A DNA stretch of 64,000 bases from an uncultured Bacteroidales bacterium (GTDB lineage: Bacteria; Bacteroidota; Bacteroidia; Bacteroidales; UBA932): the NCBI GenBank assembly GCA_934695325.1, contig CAKUVD010000008.1:81703-145702 (forward strand), in the 5' to 3' direction. A program made the position numbers and the translations under genes. Below, one piece after another: positions 18,220-25,772 of the stretch (position 1 is the first letter of the stretch; each line of letters opens with the position of its first letter). The notes below the pieces were generated by a model. It saw only the letters and a program-made list of their open reading frames with translations, was not told the origin of the DNA and did not search any database.

Positions 18220-18363
18220 ATGACAAGCAATTTATACATTATGTCCAATGGGGTACGCTATCAAGCTCCGCAATTAGAAATCATTGATGTGCAAACGGAA
18301 AACTGTTTCGCACAATCAAGCAGTACAGAATCATTTACGGAAGGAGAAGAACTAGATTGGTGA
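18220..18363 (+). CDS. 47-aa peptide of the 'YxxPxxExIxV' Bacteroidetes type
   Basis: ATG at 18220, stop TGA at 18361-18363. The peptide starts MTSNLYIMSNGVRY, continues QAPQLEIIDVQTENCFAQ and ends in an acidic tail EGEELDW. The pattern of Tyr-x-x-Pro-x-x-Glu-hydrophobic-hydrophobic-x-Val, one central Cys followed by small residues, and an acidic tail ending in Trp is one I recognise from many short unannotated Bacteroidales genes lying next to fimbrillin or surface-lipoprotein genes. It has no signal peptide. The stop is 21 nt before the start of the fimbrillin/LRR lipoprotein, so the two are very likely one operon. Function is unknown; the single Cys and conserved tail suggest a processed or secreted peptide, but this is inference. 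Confidence 0.6.
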   Translation: MTSNLYIMSNGVRYQAPQLEIIDVQTENCFAQSSSTESFTEGEELDW

Positions 18364-18384
18364 TATTAAAAAAAGTATGTTGCT

Positions 18385-20145
18385 ATGAAAAGGATCTATG
18401 CTTTTGTTACAATCCTAACCTGTCTCTTTTTCTGCAGTTGTAATGAATCAGAGATTAATCCTGATGAGAACAATGTCAATGAAACGTTACCGGAATTTAT
18501 AGCTTTGACGGTTGAGAATGCAACTAAGACATCTCTGAAAGGATATAATGTGATTTGGTCGGCTGATGACAGAGTTGCTATTTTCAATGGAACTACAGGC
18601 GCAAAAGAATACAAAGTTAAAGACGGACGTGCCGGGACTACAACAACGACATTGACTCCAATAAGTAATGACTTCACGGCTGGCACAGAAGGTTTTGAAA
18701 TTGATGCCAATGTCGCTTTTTACCCATACTCTGTTGTAAAATCTTGTTCGAAGAGTTCGGATGGATATATGATGACAGCGAATCTGCCACAATCCGTTAG
18801 ATACTCACCATCCTCTTTCGGTGAGGAGATGATGCCGATGGTGGCCGTAACTCACTCAAAAGAGGATCATAACCTTTCTTTTAAGAATATCTGTGGCTTA
18901 CTTAAACTGCAGTTGAAAGGTGATGGAATTAAAGTTTATTCTATTACCGTATCTGGTAATTCTGATGAAAAAATTTCAGGGACAGCTAAAGTCAGGTGTG
19001 CATATAAGAAAATGCCTACAGTTGAATATGATGATACTGCTGAAAAATATGTATGTATGACCTTAGACGGCGGCTTGATGCTGTCTAGCTCAAAGTACTT
19101 TTATATTCCGATTGCTCCTATTGATTTCCAAAAAGGAATAACTGTCAGGATATTAACTGATGAAGGAGAAGTCGTGAAAACAACAGATAATCCGATCAAG
19201 GTTGAGCGGTCGGCAATAACTTCTATGCGTGAGATTAATTTAAATGAAGAACTCGATAAGGTAAGTGTTCTGAAATATACTACGACTGATAATCAAATAA
19301 TTAAGCCTTATGTAGGAAAACTCGGGAAGATATCGATTCTTTCAAACTACTATATGGAAGATTTCGGGATAATCACGTTTGATGGAAGGTTGGAGTCAAT
19401 TCCGGAAAGCTTTTTTGACGGTTATGGAAATTATACTGATTCGAAAGCGACTAAACTTGTATCTGTAATCATTCCAAAAGGAGTAAAGGAAATTGGAAGT
19501 CTGGCATTTGAGTATTGCGTGGAAATGAAAGAGGTCTCTTTGCCAGAGGGACTTGAAACAATTGCTGCAGGGGCATTTATGTATGAATATAAACTTGAGG
19601 AAATAAATATCCCGGAAAGTGTTAAGATAATCGACGACTCTGCATTTTATAAAGATGAATCCTTGAAATCCATAAAAATTCCAGAGACAATTACTGTATT
19701 AAACAGATGTTTTTCTTTTTGCTCTTCATTTGAGTCTTTTTCTATCCCAAGGTCAATCTCTATTATTACTGCTAATTTGTTTGAAGGGTGCTATAAATTA
19801 AAAGATGTTGTACTGCATGACGGCATTACGAAAATAGAATCTAACGCTTTTAATCGCTGTACATCTCTGGCTAATTTTAAAATTCCAAAAGGTGTTACAG
19901 AGATAGGAGACAAAGCATTTTGGTATTGTACTAAACTAAAGAATCTATATGTATATGCCGCAATCCCTCCTACGTTAGGAAAAGACGTCTTTATTACGAA
20001 TGCATCATACGAACCAGGAGACACCATTTACGGGACTTATGGTAACAAGCAAACAGATGCTGTCCTTTATGTTCCTGCGGCTTCAATAGAAGCATATAAG
20101 ACTGCTGATGGGTGGAAAGAATTCAAGGATATCCGAGCCCTTTAA
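18385..20145 (+). CDS. Surface lipoprotein: fimbrillin-like N-terminus plus BspA-type leucine-rich repeats
   Basis: 586 aa. Signal peptide with lipobox-like FFCSC (Cys19, possibly Cys17). Residues about 40-290 resemble the Mfa/FimA-like fimbrillin fold of Bacteroidetes (TKTSLKGYNVIWSADDRVAI, then FYPYSVV). Residues about 362-520 contain seven roughly 23-residue BspA/LRR_5 repeats of the form IPxGVxxIGxxAFxxC. The C-terminus is a closing cap. BspA-type proteins bind host matrix proteins and other bacteria. The gene is AT-rich, with many AAA/ATA/TTA codons unlike its neighbours, which suggests recent acquisition. It follows the peptide gene by 21 nt. Confidence 0.82.
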   Translation: MKRIYAFVTILTCLFFCSCNESEINPDENNVNETLPEFIALTVENATKTSLKGYNVIWSADDRVAIFNGTTGAKEYKVKDGRAGTTTTTLTPISNDFTAGTEGFEIDANVAFYPYSVVKSCSKSSDGYMMTANLPQSVRYSPSSFGEEMMPMVAVTHSKEDHNLSFKNICGLLKLQLKGDGIKVYSITVSGNSDEKISGTAKVRCAYKKMPTVEYDDTAEKYVCMTLDGGLMLSSSKYFYIPIAPIDFQKGITVRILTDEGEVVKTTDNPIKVERSAITSMREINLNEELDKVSVLKYTTTDNQIIKPYVGKLGKISILSNYYMEDFGIITFDGRLESIPESFFDGYGNYTDSKATKLVSVIIPKGVKEIGSLAFEYCVEMKEVSLPEGLETIAAGAFMYEYKLEEINIPESVKIIDDSAFYKDESLKSIKIPETITVLNRCFSFCSSFESFSIPRSISIITANLFEGCYKLKDVVLHDGITKIESNAFNRCTSLANFKIPKGVTEIGDKAFWYCTKLKNLYVYAAIPPTLGKDVFITNASYEPGDTIYGTYGNKQTDAVLYVPAASIEAYKTADGWKEFKDIRAL

Positions 20146-20205
20146 TTTGTGCAGAGAGTTTCTTGTAAAATGAAATTGCTTTGTCCTGCCTGTTGTCTAT
20201 TTCTG

Positions 20206-20292
20206 AGCAAATAGAACCACTAAGTTTATGGTTTTATTTGCTGGATTAGGAGGATGTAGGCAGGACGGGAGCGATTCCGCCCTGCCGTTTTG
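20206..20292 (+). terminator. Structured 3' region of the lipoprotein gene
   Basis: AGCAAATAGAACCA (20206-20219) pairs with TGGTTTTATTTGCT (20229-20242) with one G-U wobble. A second stem, GGCAGG (20259-20264) with CCTGCC (20281-20286), is followed by GTTTTGC and is the likelier terminator. The gene ends 60 nt upstream. Confidence 0.5.
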
Positions 20293-20386
20293 CTTATATA
20301 TGATGGCATAACTATTTCATTTTGCAATCAAAAACAGCATATTTGCACAAAGTGTGTTAATTATGGGACAGACAGCAGTGACCCCC

Positions 20387-20530
20387 TTACCTGAAAAGAT
20401 TTGCCAATGTGACTTCGGCATTGACAATGCGGTTGTGCACGGATTCGCCAAGACCGAAGGTGGTAACCATCACGAGCAGCAGAGAATGAGATGCCTTGTG
20501 GTTCTTGGATGCCTCCAACTCAGCCAAAAA
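20387..20530 (-). pseudogene. C-terminal remnant of an AAA ATPase
   Basis: On the minus strand the frame ending at 20387 reads HSLLLVMVTTFGL, then a short divergent stretch, then VTLANLF before the stop. The pattern VTTxGL...(V/N)xVTLxDLF is the characteristic C-terminus of a large family of Bacteroidetes AAA ATPases with nuclease-like C-terminal domains. No ATPase domain exists upstream; the sequence becomes non-homologous beyond about 20530. It is a leftover of a deleted gene and suggests the islet has been a site of gene gain and loss. Confidence 0.5.
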
Positions 20531-20668
20531 TGCAGTGTTTTTTACGTTTTGGCTGAGATAAAATATTTTATAAAAGTTAAGTAATATTCTAATTATAAGT
20601 AATTTATAGCGCTTGCTGTTCTGAATATCAGCCAAAATCGCACGAAATAGTGTATTTTGGCTGATATT
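20519..20668. repeat. Four alternating TCAGCCAAAA motifs
   Basis: CTCAGCCAAAA (20519-20529) with TTTTGGCTGAG (20547-20557) is a perfect 11-bp inverted repeat with a 17-nt spacer. AATATCAGCCAAAAT (20624-20638) with ATTTTGGCTGATATT (20654-20668) is a perfect 15-bp inverted repeat with a 15-nt spacer. The same decamer thus occurs four times in 150 bp in alternating orientation, the last copy ending 11 nt before the DUF456 stop codon. Possible terminator or operator. Confidence 0.6.
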
Positions 20669-20678
20669 TCGTTGCGTA

Positions 20679-21170
20679 TTACCAGAGGCCCCTCAGCGTA
20701 ATCCAGAGCATTATTCCCGATGCCACCAGCTTCAGGCCTGTGCCGAGGAGAAAGCCTATGAACGCTCCTGCGGCGGATTTGAAGGACGTCCATACGTCGC
20801 TGCCGGCGAAGGCGATCTCGGCGATGAACGCTCCTGCCAATGCGCCCAGGACAATGCCGACAGGCGGAATCATCATACCGATGAAAAGGCCTATCGTAGC
20901 GCCCCATCCGGCATATCTGCTGCCTCCGGTCCATTTCGTCATCCAGCCGGGGACCAGATAGTCAAGGACCGTGACCAGGATCGTGACGCCTAGCCAGATA
21001 AGCAGTGCCGAGAGACTGACATAATCGCCAGATCCATATACCTGATGCCGAATGAACATCATCAGCAGTCCTAGCCAGCTTAAAGGGGGCCCCGGAAGAG
21101 CCGGAACTATGCTTCCGACAATTCCCAGGACCCCCAGTATGACTGCTATGATTACTAGAGCCGTTCCCAT
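20679..21170 (-). CDS. DUF456 domain membrane protein
   Basis: 163 aa with five to six hydrophobic segments. The N-terminal GIVGSIVPALPGPPLSWLGL motif, rich in Gly and Pro, and the Gly-rich GATIGLFIGMMIPPVGIVLGALAGAFIAE helix hairpin are diagnostic of DUF456, a small inner-membrane protein family of unknown function. It lies 2 nt after the aminopeptidase stop and is presumably last in an operon with it and the adenosylhomocysteinase. Confidence 0.85.
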   Translation of the reverse strand: MGTALVIIAVILGVLGIVGSIVPALPGPPLSWLGLLMMFIRHQVYGSGDYVSLSALLIWLGVTILVTVLDYLVPGWMTKWTGGSRYAGWGATIGLFIGMMIPPVGIVLGALAGAFIAEIAFAGSDVWTSFKSAAGAFIGFLLGTGLKLVASGIMLWITLRGLW

Positions 21171-21172
21171 CG

Positions 21173-22585
21173 CTAATGCTGCATTGCAGCCTCGACATCG
21201 TCAGGGAAGATTGGCAGCCTCTCCTTTCCGAGCCTGCGTGCGCCGTCAGCAGTTACGAGGACATCATCCTCAAGCCTAATTCCTCCGAAGTCATAGTAAG
21301 ACTCCAGCCTGTGATAGTTCACGAAGCCGTGGTCTGCCTTCTCTGCTTTCCACTTCTCGATAAGCGCAGGAATAAAATAAATGCCTGGTTCGTCGGTGAT
21401 TACATTTCCGGGAACGAGCTTGCGTGCCATACGGAGACTCCCAAGTCCAAGCTGCGGAGACCTCTTCTGGTCATCATCATATCCTACGTAATCCTCGCCA
21501 TAGTCCTCCATGTCATGCACATCCAGACCCATATTGTGTCCCAGCCCGTGAGGCATGAACAGACCGGCGACGCCGGCTTCCACCATGTTCTCCAGATTTC
21601 CGCGGACAATGTCCAGCGCACGGAGCTCCTCCAGCATCAGATGCATTGTCCTGAGATGGACCTCGCGGTATGACACTCCCGGACGGGTCATCTTGAACGC
21701 GAACTCGTTGCAATCGCATACAATCTGATAGATTTCGCGCTGCTTCGTTGTGAACTTGCCGCTTGTAGGGTAAGTCCTGGTATAATCTGAAGCATAATGC
21801 ATATTGTTCTCCGCACCGGCATCTATCACCATAAGCTTCCCTGGCTCTATTACCTTGTCGTGCAGGTGATTATGTAACGTCTCTCCGTGCTGCGTGAGGA
21901 TGGTCGGGAAGGATACGCCCCAGCCTTTCGCCAATGTCGCGGCCTCCATCCGGCCAACTATCTCCTGTTCGATGATGCCTGGGACAATGCTGTTTCTCGC
22001 GACCGTGTGCATCTCGTGACCGAGCACCCCGGCGTCATCCAGCACCTCTATCTCGCAATCCTCCTTCACCAGACGCATCGAGATTATCGCTTTTGTCAAT
22101 GCCAATGAAACCTTGCCTGCGACTGCATCTGTGCCGCATCCGAGAAGCGAAGCCAGCTTCATGGTGTTATAATATCTTGACGGATTCACGAAATGGACAG
22201 GACGCCCTGCTGAGAGCGCCTTCCCGACCACGTCATGAAGTGCTGCGTATGGTGCTGATTTCTCCACACCCACACATGCTGCGATAGACGCGACACTTGG
22301 CTGAGGGCCCATCCAGATGATATCCCCGATTTCCACATCATCGGCAAATATGGTCTCCTCGCCATTGTCAAGGTCGATAACGGCAGCATACATCGGTTCG
22401 TCAATCCCGAAGAAATAAAGCCAGGTGCTGTCCTGACGGAACTTGTAGCAGTTGTCCTTGTACTGGGCAGGAGCCTCTGCGTTTCCTACGAACAGGGCGA
22501 TGCCCCTTCTTCCTTCGGCTGCGCTCTCCGCCATCTTGGCCAGCAGCGTCTTGCGCCTTCTTACATAAACATCCTTGCTGAACAT
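21173..22585 (-). CDS. Xaa-Pro aminopeptidase (M24B)
   Basis: 470 aa, probably cytoplasmic. It removes an N-terminal residue preceding proline. An aminopeptidase-P N-terminal domain (to about residue 175) precedes the pita-bread catalytic domain with metal ligands in VIDAGAE, ASDYTRTYP, PHGLGHNMGLDVHD, TDEPGIYF and IRLEDDVLVT. The ATG at 22585 is chosen because it follows the adenosylhomocysteinase stop by 1 nt and is preceded at 7 nt by GGAGG, one of the few real Shine-Dalgarno sequences in the window. Earlier in-frame starts would overlap the upstream gene. It fits with the OPT/PepT and metalloprotease loci in peptide catabolism. Confidence 0.93.
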   Translation of the reverse strand: MFSKDVYVRRRKTLLAKMAESAAEGRRGIALFVGNAEAPAQYKDNCYKFRQDSTWLYFFGIDEPMYAAVIDLDNGEETIFADDVEIGDIIWMGPQPSVASIAACVGVEKSAPYAALHDVVGKALSAGRPVHFVNPSRYYNTMKLASLLGCGTDAVAGKVSLALTKAIISMRLVKEDCEIEVLDDAGVLGHEMHTVARNSIVPGIIEQEIVGRMEAATLAKGWGVSFPTILTQHGETLHNHLHDKVIEPGKLMVIDAGAENNMHYASDYTRTYPTSGKFTTKQREIYQIVCDCNEFAFKMTRPGVSYREVHLRTMHLMLEELRALDIVRGNLENMVEAGVAGLFMPHGLGHNMGLDVHDMEDYGEDYVGYDDDQKRSPQLGLGSLRMARKLVPGNVITDEPGIYFIPALIEKWKAEKADHGFVNYHRLESYYDFGGIRLEDDVLVTADGARRLGKERLPIFPDDVEAAMQH

Positions 22586-22586
22586 A

Positions 22587-23843
22587 TTAAAGACCTCCAT
22601 ATAAATAAGCACTTTGTTCATCTGTGAGATGGTCAATGCTGATGCCCCAGTCCGCGAGCTTGCGGTGCGCCACCTCGTTGTCAATTTCTTTCGGCACGGC
22701 GTTCAGCATCTGCCCTTTCTCTCGTGTTATGCTCTTCTCGCTGTCCACAAGATACTTGGCGCTGAGCGCCTGGATTGCGAACGACATGTCCATAATCTCG
22801 GCAGGGTGTCCGTCTCCGGCAGCCAGGTTCACCAGACGGCCTTCGGCTATGATATATATCGTCCTGCCGTTCTCCAGCTTGTAGGCCTCGATGTTGTTTC
22901 TCGCCGGAGCGTGGCTGACAGACATCTTCTTCAAGGCCGCCACTGCCACCTCTACGTCGAAATGCCCTGCGTTGCAGCAGATTGCGCCGTCCTTCATATG
23001 GATGAAATGCTCGGCGGTAATCACATCATTGCATCCGGTCACCGTGACGAATATGTCTCCGACTTTGGCCGCCTCTGACATTGACATGACCTTGAACCCG
23101 TCCATCACGGCCTCCATCGCACGGATAGGATCGACCTCAGTGACAATGACATCTGCGCCCAGACCTTTCGCCCGCATTGACACGCCCTTTCCGCACCAGC
23201 CATAGCCTGCGACGACGACATTCTTGCCTGCCACGATGAGGTTCGTAGTCCTGTTGATGCCGTCCCATACGGACTGGCCGGTGCCGTACCTGTTGTCGAA
23301 CAGATGCTTGCAGTCGGCATTGTTCACGAGCATCATAGGAAATTCGAGCTCGCCGGCCTTGTTCATCGCTTCAAGCCTCAGGATGCCGGTAGTCGTTTCC
23401 TCACAGCCTCCTATGACATTAGGAATCAATTCCCTGTACTCTGTATGAATCATATTCACGAGGTCTCCGCCGTCATCTATTATGATGTTCGGGCCGGCCT
23501 CGATTACCTTGCGGATTCCGTGCATATATTCTTCTTCCGTAGCGCCGTGTACGGCGAACACGTTAAGCTCCTCGTGCACGAGCGCCGCAGCTATGTCATC
23601 CTGTGTAGACAGCGGGTTGCTGCCGGTGATGAACATCTCGGCACCGCCTTCTGCAAGGATTTCGCACAGATGCGCAGTCTTTGCCTCCAAGTGCACGGAC
23701 AATGCTATCTTCTTGCCTTTGAACGGCTTGGTCTCCTTGAATTCCTTCTCGAGTCCAGCCAGAAGCGGCATATGCCTTCTCACCCATTCGATTTTAAGTT
23801 CGCCCTCTCTCCAGAGCTCCGGATTTCTGATTTCGCTGATCAT
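22587..23843 (-). CDS. ahcY: S-adenosylhomocysteine hydrolase, short form
   Basis: Cytoplasmic NAD-dependent enzyme splitting S-adenosylhomocysteine into adenosine and homocysteine, so it keeps methyltransferases uninhibited. Substrate motifs HLEAKTA (51-57), GCEETTTG (146-153) and DCKHLFDNRYGTGQS (177-191) are intact. The NAD-binding loop is GYGWCGKG (213-220). At 418 aa it lacks the roughly 40-residue insertion of the 470-aa bacterial/eukaryotic form, and the WCGKG loop is the version I associate with archaeal and Thermotoga enzymes. The ATG at 23843 gives the family-typical N-terminus MISEIRNPEL; the frame is open further upstream but without homology. It is followed after 1 nt by the aminopeptidase. 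Confidence 0.94.
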   Translation of the reverse strand: MISEIRNPELWREGELKIEWVRRHMPLLAGLEKEFKETKPFKGKKIALSVHLEAKTAHLCEILAEGGAEMFITGSNPLSTQDDIAAALVHEELNVFAVHGATEEEYMHGIRKVIEAGPNIIIDDGGDLVNMIHTEYRELIPNVIGGCEETTTGILRLEAMNKAGELEFPMMLVNNADCKHLFDNRYGTGQSVWDGINRTTNLIVAGKNVVVAGYGWCGKGVSMRAKGLGADVIVTEVDPIRAMEAVMDGFKVMSMSEAAKVGDIFVTVTGCNDVITAEHFIHMKDGAICCNAGHFDVEVAVAALKKMSVSHAPARNNIEAYKLENGRTIYIIAEGRLVNLAAGDGHPAEIMDMSFAIQALSAKYLVDSEKSITREKGQMLNAVPKEIDNEVAHRKLADWGISIDHLTDEQSAYLYGGL

Positions 23844-23951
23844 CGTATCAATTTTTTTAGTCTTTGCCGAGCCGTGACAAGGCAAGGCTTTCATTAACCT
23901 GGACAATTTACGAAAAAATTTTCGTAATGTGATACAATACATTCATTCTGC

Positions 23952-24851
23952 CTATCCGCTATTGACGAATCCGAGTGTCGCGCAGCTGATGCGGACAGAT
24001 GTGCCTATATATGGCTGAAGCGCATTTATGCAGGCGGCGAGCGTGGAACCGGTGGTGAACACGTCGTCCACCAGGAGTATGTGGCGGACCTTTTCCGAAA
24101 ATGATGCTCTCAGGCTGACGAAACCTCCTGTCTGTGACGCTCCGTGCTTCCTGAATCTATCTCTGATGTCGAAAGCGTCGCTGACATTCCTGCTCTTCGC
24201 CTCGACGCCCAGTTTCGTCTGCGTCTGCGTGCGTTTCTTACGGACCAGGATATCTGTCCTGACAGGCACGCCGAGGACTCCGGCTATCGACTTGGCTATG
24301 ATCTCCGCTTGATTGTATCCTCTTTTTCGCCTGCGTGCCCAGTGCAGTGGGACAGGAACGACCAGGTCAATGTCCTTGAACGCTTCTGAACACCGGAGGA
24401 ATTCACCAAGCATCTCCGCATAAAAACGCCCGATAGCGATATCTCCCAGGTACTTCAGTCTTTGGGGAATACGCTTGTACCTGTTTTCTCCGTGGTAAAA
24501 GAACAATGCCGCGGCGAAGGAGTACTTGGGAGGCCTTGGCAAAGAATGAGCTCCTTCGATTTGTTCATTCCCGTATGAAGTCTCGCCTTCTTTAAACATT
24601 GCCTCGAGGTGTCGTTGTATGATGGCATTGACCTTGTCCGCCATCGGATTCTTTTTCCTCGCCCAATAGTAGGTGAGCGGCATATCCGCCTCGCAATATA
24701 TGCACAGATATCTCTCTCCTGTGTTCAATGTCCTACCGCAGACTGCGCACGTGCGTGGGACAAGGATGTCCATCAGTGCCTCCGCCCCATCCTGCAGCAC
24801 TCCTCCTACATCCTTTATGAATGTGTATATTTTCTTGCTTCGTCCCTCCAT
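23952..24851 (-). CDS. comF: ComF family competence/phosphoribosyltransferase-like protein
   Basis: 299 aa. An N-terminal four-Cys zinc ribbon (C35, C38, C50, C53) precedes a type I phosphoribosyltransferase domain with DLVVPVPLHWARRRKRGYNQ and the PRPP-loop DDVFTTGST at about 262-270. ComF is a cytoplasmic protein required for natural transformation in several bacteria, including Porphyromonas gingivalis within the same order; its exact step in DNA uptake is unresolved. Here it is slightly longer than usual (about 230-250), with an insertion around residues 75-110. A TATATTTG box lies 22 nt before the ATG. Confidence 0.88.
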   Translation of the reverse strand: MEGRSKKIYTFIKDVGGVLQDGAEALMDILVPRTCAVCGRTLNTGERYLCIYCEADMPLTYYWARKKNPMADKVNAIIQRHLEAMFKEGETSYGNEQIEGAHSLPRPPKYSFAAALFFYHGENRYKRIPQRLKYLGDIAIGRFYAEMLGEFLRCSEAFKDIDLVVPVPLHWARRRKRGYNQAEIIAKSIAGVLGVPVRTDILVRKKRTQTQTKLGVEAKSRNVSDAFDIRDRFRKHGASQTGGFVSLRASFSEKVRHILLVDDVFTTGSTLAACINALQPYIGTSVRISCATLGFVNSG

Positions 24852-24872
24852 CGCTCTTCAGTGTCTTGCCTG

Positions 24873-24880
24873 CAAATATA
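24873..24880 (-). promoter_or_regulatory. -7 promoter box of comF
   Basis: TATATTTG followed by CAG on the minus strand, 22 nt before the comF ATG. No good -33 box at 19-21 nt. Confidence 0.45.
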
Positions 24881-24930
24881 TGTGGAGGAGGTGACTGGCT
24901 TTCTGAAAAGTACCTCAAACGTACATAAGA

Positions 24931-24966
24931 TTTGACGAATTTTAAATTTTTTGACGATTCTTAAAT
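24931..24966. repeat. Tandem 17-mer between comF and the metal-efflux region
   Basis: TTTGACGAATTTTAAAT (24931-24947) and TTTGACGATTCTTAAAT (24950-24966) match at 15 of 17 positions with a 19-nt period, about two helical turns. They lie in the divergent intergenic region and look like a paired regulator-binding site. Confidence 0.5.
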
Positions 24967-25018
24967 ATTCTTTCAGAGACTCAAAGCGATTTGCAACCTG
25001 GTTGCGTCTGATGTTGTC

Positions 25019-25090
25019 TAATTTTGCGTCTGGGTTCGACAGACTATTCGGGTCGTCTGAACATCTTCTTGAAGAAATTTTGTACTTTTG
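25019..25090 (+). promoter_or_regulatory. Two -7 boxes before the His-rich secreted protein
   Basis: TAATTTTG at 25019-25026 and TACTTTTG at 25083-25090 both fit TAnnTTTG. The second would start transcription only a few nt before the ATG at 25099. A GCAAC/GTTGC hairpin at 24993-25005 precedes the first. Confidence 0.4.
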
Positions 25091-25098
25091 CACTTGTG

Positions 25099-25512
25099 AT
25101 GAGGACGATGATTTCCAAGATACTGATGGCTTTCGCGGCATTTACGATGCTGCTTATGTCGGCCATCCCTCATCACCATCATTGTACTGAAGCCGGCGTA
25201 TCGTCTCATATCGACTATATCTGCTTTGTGGCGGATGATACAGTATGCGAGGACATCGCAAATGACTGTGACAATGGGCGGGAACATCACTATGATGACT
25301 GTCTGCTACATTCCATTGTGACACTTCTGGAGCGTATCCAGAATGTTCCGTCATATCATCCGGCCCTGGAAGCCGTCATTCCGCAGTCCGTCTCTGTCGG
25401 CTTGCCTGGAAACTCCCTTGTGGACGGGTTCATTGTTCCGTTTTCTGAGCGCATCGTCTCATTCTGCATTGTCCGGTCTTCCGGTCTCCGTGCACCTCCA
25501 TCCGTTGCCTGA
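25099..25512 (+). CDS. Small His/Cys-rich exported protein beside a metal efflux pump
   Basis: 137 aa. MRTMISKILMAFAAFTMLLMSA is a signal peptide, immediately followed by PHHHHC. Further His, Asp and Cys residues (CDNGREHHYDDC) sit in the first 75 residues, and the C-terminal half is ordinary. The arrangement suggests periplasmic metal binding. I recall similar short proteins upstream of RND metal efflux genes in Bacteroidales (DUF6769-like), but the family name is from memory. The frame is open upstream to 25024; the ATG at 25099 is chosen because it begins the signal peptide (another ATG is at 25108). The RND operon starts 260 nt downstream; the gap shows an ACTCC/GGAGT hairpin and leader element C. 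Confidence 0.6.
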   Translation: MRTMISKILMAFAAFTMLLMSAIPHHHHCTEAGVSSHIDYICFVADDTVCEDIANDCDNGREHHYDDCLLHSIVTLLERIQNVPSYHPALEAVIPQSVSVGLPGNSLVDGFIVPFSERIVSFCIVRSSGLRAPPSVA

Positions 25513-25671
25513 TTATAAAAAGCTGTTTGGATTTATGATGAAAAGGTCGTTTCCTGAATCTCGAAGAGACACTCCTCGGGAGTCCGTCATAAATTTCTGT
25601 TGAATAAAACCAAAACAGTCTCTGATGCTGCGGCGGGATGTCCCTGTCTGCTGTAAAATCGAAATCAATCG

Positions 25672-25747
25672 CTGATTATCAATAGCTTATGAATCCAAAA
25701 GTCGCAACTTGCGGCCTTCTGGGACTATAACTGGTTGATAGTCAATA
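25672..25747 (+). repeat. Leader hairpin element, copy C
   Basis: Ends TGATTATCAA and TTGATAGTCA (inverted, 9 of 10). The inner stem pairs TCCAAAAGTCGCAA with TTGCGGCCTTCTGGGA imperfectly. It finishes 25 nt before the RND adaptor start, in the same orientation relative to its gene as copies A and B. Confidence 0.55.
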
Positions 25748-25772
25748 TCCGGATACATAAAAACATTAAACG

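Noticed and set aside
20354..20584. 76-codon plus-strand frame over the ATPase remnant
   Set aside because: The recognisable ATPase C-terminus is on the opposite strand, so this is its shadow.
25533..25603. Short frame beginning MMKRSFPESRR after the His-rich protein
   Set aside because: Only about 22 codons, no conserved feature and overlaps a small hairpin.
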